Shown here: piece by piece, positions 57,101 to 64,000 of the stretch
Layout of the letters: each line of letters starts with the position of its first letter
Position numbering within the stretch: position 1 is the first letter of the stretch
NCBI GenBank assembly: GCA_034190875.2
Contig: CM067358.1
Span: 54,535,717-54,599,716, forward strand
DNA from: Urechis unicinctus
Taxonomy: Eukaryota > Annelida > Polychaeta > Xenopneusta > Urechidae
DNA length: 64,000 bases
Direction of reading: 5' to 3'
Notes under the pieces: model-generated
Databases searched by the model: none
What the model was told of the DNA's origin: nothing
Seen by the model: only the letters and a program-made list of their open reading frames with translations
Position numbers and translations under genes: made by a program

Positions 57101-60060
57101 GCTGTATAACTTCATATACTGTTTGTTTAGGAGCGCTAATTATCATGGAAATGTGCATAACAACCGCCGATATGATTGATTACCTATATTTAGACGCGAA
57201 ATATGAATTCCAAAGGGCTTATTTAGCAATGCCCCATTTCCATTGCGGCGATGATATTCTATCCCCGTTTGTTATTGTGAGGGATATCCTGCGATTGCCA
57301 ATAAAGTGTGGTTTTAGTATACGTCCGTGGGAGTAAGTCTTATCTCCGCTCATTTATTCGTGACTACGTGAAATTCGCCATGTCATTGATACTTTTTCCT
57401 TCCAGCGATACTTACATGTAAGGCGAAAGCTGTTTGTAAACGTAGTGTATTTTCATTGAGACTTACCTCTATATTAAGTGGATCTGTGAAAAAATACAAG
57501 AAACAGCGAAAAAAAGAATAATGTCGCATCTTGGTTCTTCGAAGACCACGATTGGTTACTAACCATGTATCCAACCAAGCTGTCATATGATTGTGTCAGG
57601 AATATCCAGACAATTTTGTCAGGGGATCCAATCTATTACTACCTCTTTCTCTAAACAACGGGAGCCATCAGTTAATCTAGCTACCGTATTGTTGACTAGT
57701 CTACTGGCTCGATGACAGCAGGGTGATGTTTGATGTAGTTACGTCCATTCATGAAGGCCTTTCAGAAGTACTGTATACATCCTCGAGGATACGTCAGGCA
57801 TGGGTTCGTTTTAGTACTACTGTTAATGCTGTTCATTAGTGGGAGGAAGTGATATACTGGTACATAACAAGCACGACTTTGTTACATAAACCACCATTTC
57901 AGTCTATTTTAATTTTTCTGCTGGAGGCTAACTGGGGATTAGTATTTATAACGTGATATCAAAACAAGTTGCTGTGACAGACTGTGTGCTGTCGCTTTGT
58001 TTGAACAAAACACCAGAACAACTTACCATTCAACGGTTCTGTTCCATATGGCCCACGGCGGAAAGAGGGCGCGCGTTCTCCGTTCTGCTCTCATTTATTG
58101 TGAATGAAAAGTGTGATTCATTGACGTGAACATCTGAAGAAGACACAGCGAGTGACATTAATAATACACATGGCAGCTTTTGGGGCCCCTTAACTATCTT
58201 GAGTGTCAGGCTATGAATTCTGCATTGCGCTTATATCGTCTACCGCCTGTTTTAGTTCACATTGCTGGTACCAGTAATATGGTTGACTGTAACTGTAATG
58301 GTTGGCACCTGCTGGGTAGTTGTGAACTCGTTTGTTATCTGTGCTTGTTGGCTGCAGCTGCAAAGTGCCATGATGTACATATTTGATGACAGGCAGTTAT
58401 CAATGTTGCATGGTCTTTTTAAGACACTTTCATGAGAATTAGTGTGCATTTGCATAACACTGGACGACTGGCCACAGCGGACGGAGATTGTTGATGTCAC
58501 TCTTGTTGAAGCAGCAAAGAATATTATTTTGATAACAAAAGATTTAGCCCTGTTTCATCTATACACGCAAACAACACGAAAGACCGGGATTTGATAATGA
58601 TCAGCATGGGTCAAACAAAATATAGTCTTTCATAGTCATTGAATAAGAAATATGCAATATATGGACAGTAGTGTGAAATGACACATTCATTGTCCCATGG
58701 GGTAAGTCGAGTAACGTAATGAGCGGGTCATGCAGCGTATATAGCATCAGCTTATATCATGAGCAAAATTGAATGAAACATGTCTACACAGTGATGTTGT
58801 CGATGTATGATGAATAGATCAATGAAATAACGTTCCTTTATTTATGCATTTACAATGGAAATGGCTGTAGCATTCAATTGTCGTACCACAATTTCTAACG
58901 GCCGTTGCTATGGCAATAAGATCTAATATCACAGAAAATGTTAGCGGCCTTCGGATCCGAGGTACACCTCAAATAGACCTCTTCATTGCTATTAAGTGTG
59001 TGATCAAATTGCCAATGAAACAAGCAAATGTCATTCGCTTCATTACTTCTCCAGGGTGCTTCACCGTGCGTCTTCAGTGCACCTTCAACACGATATGAAA
59101 TCTCCAAACTGAAATGCAAGAATCATGAATTTATCTAGTGACTAACGAGGCACATGATGACAATCAAAATGTTTATCGGTGATTTATCATCTGTATCAAT
59201 ATTTAAATGAAGACGTAATTCATAGTTCGATGTTTATTATTTGAACCAAAAGTTGTAATATTGAATCATCTTATGTACAACAGACACAACTACCTTTTTG
59301 TTATCCTAGGTATGTTTCAAAGTATATTTTGAAACGACAAATTATGGACGTCTGTGTATATTGGTGAGTACCTAATATGTTGCTTTTGTTATGGATAAAT
59401 TAAGGCCGTGCAGTATGCACAATATCAAGCGTAATACCGAATAAACACTCAACAAGCAGCTCTGAGAGTAGGGGTGGGGTGGGGAGAGGGCGCTCAACCG
59501 AATCCAGACATTTCTATTGAAGTCAAATTAATAAAATCGCCATTTGTATATCTGAAGAGGCTTATCATTCATTATTGGCTAGGCCGTGTTTACTTACGCC
59601 CAACATGGACGGGATTTAGTTTCGCATCATTACATTCGCTTCGGATATTTGACCAGCGTCTATTTACGATGAGCACGAATTAATCGCCTGCTTCCGAGAA
59701 AACCTAAAACAATATGAGCCATGACGTGCTTCATCCCATATGAATGAGCTATTACTTACGCATTGAGTGGAGCAAAGTAGCCAACAATGGCCTCCATGTA
59801 CAATAATTAGTAACCTTGCCAAATTGAACAATGTACTGTTAGAATTAAGTTTGCTGAAAAGATATGAAGTCTCTCATCTTGTTTGAATGTCTATCAACAC
59901 TGTGTCAAATGTTGGCCACAGTAAACAGGGATTTTTCGATAGGTAAGTGGTTTTCCACGAGCTGACCTATACAATATAGAAAACATACATTATCGCTAGT
60001 TGATGAGATATTCCAAATAAATTGTGCAGAATGAAATTCATACGATGAACGTTTGATTTA
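54160..60060. other. Gene-free AT-rich stretch with diverged duplications
   Basis: Holds a duplicated block of about 85 bp (56269 and 56832) and a 127-codon open frame at 56953-57336 whose C-terminal half matches the duplication at 50.9 kb. No complete gene is supported. Confidence 0.4.
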
Positions 60061-60470
60061 ATGCTTTTAGGGGCAACTTGGAAATTTGGTCAAGAAACTC
60101 TTCTCTTCGGGAAACCATACCACATAAAAATTTTGTTAGGCCTTTTTTTGAGTTCGATAAAGAAAGCAAATTCTTCTTCAGATACGTGGTTGGGCGACTT
60201 GTTTAGGATCTGTTTGATGTCAGTCTCGAGCAGGGATGACGGTACATTATATGAGGTGCGGACAGCTGAAACATCTGAATAAGATCTTCCTAAACATTCA
60301 AGTGCTGGACCTTTTCTTTATAAAGGGGTCTGTTTTTTAACATCGCTTTCAGTGTTTCAAAAGATGACGATCTAGCCTTGGCAATACATCGGACACCCAG
60401 GTACCTAACTTTGCTGGCCCCAGACTCAATTACGGTGACCTTTGTTGTGCAAAAGTTCTAAAGTAGTTCA
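60060..60470 (-). pseudogene. Protein-coding relic, family unknown
   Basis: Reading the minus strand from right to left gives ESGASKVRYLGVRCIAKARS, then LKAMLKNRPLYKEKVQHLNV, then YNVPSSLLETDIKQILNKSP and EEEFAFFIELKKRPNKIFMW. The sequence reads like a real globular protein, but stops interrupt it and no splice sites explain them. It could be a processed pseudogene or part of an old transposon protein. Not recognised. Confidence 0.35.
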
Positions 60471-62860
60471 TTCTTACTCTGCTTTGTCTTTTTCTCAGCT
60501 CTGATCCTGATAATGTATTGGTGAGTTATATCCACAAGTACCAGCGTTGCACTGTGTGTTACTGGCGTAGCCTAACCCTTGTGAAGTTCAAAGACCTTGT
60601 GGAGCAAGTCATCCCTCTTGAAAATGTAAATGAATCTCAACAAAAGGTTCACAATTCTGATGTCTGTTGTATGACTTCCACGTTTTTGCTGGATCATGGT
60701 GGAGTGTTGGTTCCTTAACCTGAAGCAAAGTGCATGCATGGTGCTGAAGCATATATTGACTGCAATGCGTTCTTGTTGGAATGGTTATTTTGTATCACTG
60801 ATGGAGATGTGTCTATTGATCATGGCCGCCATGTCTCTGGTATCTAGGGGTGTGGCAATTTACGAAGGCGTTTCTTATCCCCTGCATCTGCAACATGGTG
60901 GTTGTAATTTACTTAATGGCATGACCGTAATTGAAACAAGATTCATGCTAGAGGTTCAATGATTTGTATTTAAACGATATGCATGACGGTTAAATTAGCT
61001 TATCGTGGTATGTGTGTGACTCATTTGAGTAGTCAGCATAACAGGTTAAAAGATGCAAATATAACAATGACATTTCCATATATAGTAACCACTAATCTTA
61101 TGCACTACCTTTGGTTTTCATTGCTTGAACTGCCTCCTTTTGTTCTGTCCGAATCATCTGATTTATTATGCTGACTGGTGTCGCTGATAGTGAATTGATA
61201 AGGAACAGGATTTAGATCATCCGGGCACTCCTTGCCAGTCCCATCCTCAAAGTCAAACTAATTTATGTTACAGTTGCTATCTGCTTTGTGATGCTAGGAT
61301 ATCCTTGTATATGTTTTGTTGGTGCCTCAACTGGAAGAAGGTATTGTGCAATGATCAATATATAATGAGATAGTAAGAGGGATATATTGACTATCTCTAT
61401 GACTGCAGGAACGACCTTCTTCTACGTCTGGTAGTGGTATTCCTTCATCAAACCTTTTGACAGGTGTTCTTGGCATTTGGAGGGGCTGAAATACACAACT
61501 TGTAACAGGTCCATCTCCACGTGCTAAGATTTGCAGTCCACTACTACCCTTTCAAGAGATTGACCTGGCACATTGTTTGTGTCACTGTATTTGTATCTGG
61601 AGTTCACAATGATGTAGTTAACTGAAGAGGTAAGATTTGAGCTATGAAGCTCTTCGTCTCCATATAATTAACCAGACACTGATGGAAGCTGTATGCCTTC
61701 ATGGAAATCATATGAATTCCGCACATTCCGGCACACCTCCTTCAGTTTATTAAAGTTTTCAAACTAACCTGTCAACCGAGATTTATTCATAAATATACAT
61801 GCCCATCATGGAATATACATTTGTGAGGAGTGTTGTTGAGAATTATGATAACAAACTGGTCTTCCCGGTACCAGCCAGCCTAGTATCCAAAATATCGTGT
61901 CCAGCAGTGGCCAATTTAACTATGTCTCCTCGTTCGTGTATAACCCCCTCATTTTCGGCATATCTAGCGAGTGACCCCGCCGAAGGGCGTTGCTGTCGAA
62001 GATAATCTAGTAAATGTTAGACTAGCTAGTGACTCATGCGCTGCGACGGACTTGGTTGTGATTAAACGCGAAATACTAATCGTTTGAAAGTCGACTGCTT
62101 CATTGTCGAAAAGAATCTATTAAGCATCAGACACACTAGTCGCAGACAGTAGGAATCATTGGTTTCATACCTTCTTGTTATATATAGATATTGACTCGGC
62201 GCTCGGAAGCGACACGGCGCTCGGAAGCTTGGCATCGGGAACCGGGTGTCTGTGGTATTTACAATAACTGAATAATAGGCATTCAGACACACTATCTAGA
62301 TTGTCACGAATAGAAAAACATCACTTCACAAAAATGAGTGCCAGGACAAGAAAATATTGCCCGAGATACGTCTGCATGGTGCCGCTTATATTAGCGGTCA
62401 TCATATATATTTGTACCTGCTGTTTTCTTGAGTACATATGAAATGAATGAAGGTCAGACTACTGTGAGACGTGCTGTTGGATTAACCTGGCGAGTTAATG
62501 CGGATGGGCGGCAAATTATGTCATGCCATTGCATATGATTAAGTTGGAGGCGTCGTTGTCAACCACAACTGAATTGGCTTTCAGTAGTTACATTGAATAT
62601 TGTACAGCTGCTTAAATTTCCTTATTGGCAATATATTCCTAGCGAAAAAAACTTGAGCTCGAGACAAAGACATGAAATGTCGCCCTAAATTATCGTGCTA
62701 TTTTAATACCACAGAATGTTTCTCCTAGCCAGGTCATTTAGCGCGCGACCAATGGAACTCGTTAGCTGATATGTGCTAAGATGCTTTGCATCCTACTGAT
62801 TACTATAATGGGTCTTCAGTGCATCAAAGATCGGACAATATTTTCGTGTATTTCCGCTTA
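60471..62860. other. Gene-free stretch
   Basis: Short frames at 60518-60962 on the plus strand are adjacent to the relic but show no recognisable motif. No repeat or RNA gene seen. Confidence 0.4.
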
Positions 62861-62867
62861 TATAAAT

Positions 62868-64000
<1,133 letters not shown>

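Overview
This is a eukaryotic window, almost certainly from a marine invertebrate animal. The signs are spliced genes with GT-AG introns and intron phases that close exactly, collagen-C1q and C-type lectin-like domain (CTLD) proteins, very abundant micro- and minisatellites, a hAT-type element, a LINE piece and a Polinton fossil. A lancelet is my best guess, but another invertebrate (hemichordate or lophotrochozoan) is possible; the sequence alone does not settle it.

Layout. (1) 1-1330, + strand: 3' half of a collagen-C1q gene. (2) 1.3-3.7 kb: intergenic, with a possible hairpin-ended insertion (about 2.55-3.50 kb) holding one copy of a dispersed repeat. (3) 3.7-23.5 kb, - strand: two tandem genes for single-pass membrane lectins, both closed here by splice-site reading. 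Gene B (23516 to 12900, 16 exons, about 863 aa) has five CTLDs, the last two with EPN/WND sugar-binding signatures. Gene A (11910 to 3750, 9 exons, 389 aa) has two CTLDs that resemble CTLD1 and CTLD4 of gene B and has lost the EPN/WND signatures. One gene A intron carries a 4163-bp element with hairpin-forming inverted ends and a CATTG target duplication (5263-9425). (4) 23.98-25.06 kb: hAT-like nonautonomous transposon. (5) 26.1-40.0 kb, - strand: two tandem paralogues (genes C and D, both 149 aa, three exons, phase-1 introns) for small claudin/PMP22-like four-TM proteins. A LINE endonuclease fragment (29.4-29.9 kb) and a broken Polinton (about 30.9-36.5 kb) lie between them. (6) 40-64 kb: no gene I can support. 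It is AT-rich and holds satellites, a second copy of the dispersed repeat (43.6 kb), a CRE/NRF1-like palindrome pair, diverged duplicated segments and a protein-coding relic near 60.1-60.5 kb.

Functionally the left part looks like an innate-immunity and adhesion neighbourhood (C1q and membrane lectins), followed by a junction/membrane-type four-TM gene pair. Introns are loaded with satellites, including two unrelated 40-bp-unit minisatellites. The most novel object is the hairpin-ended 4.2-kb element, whose coding blocks I do not recognise.
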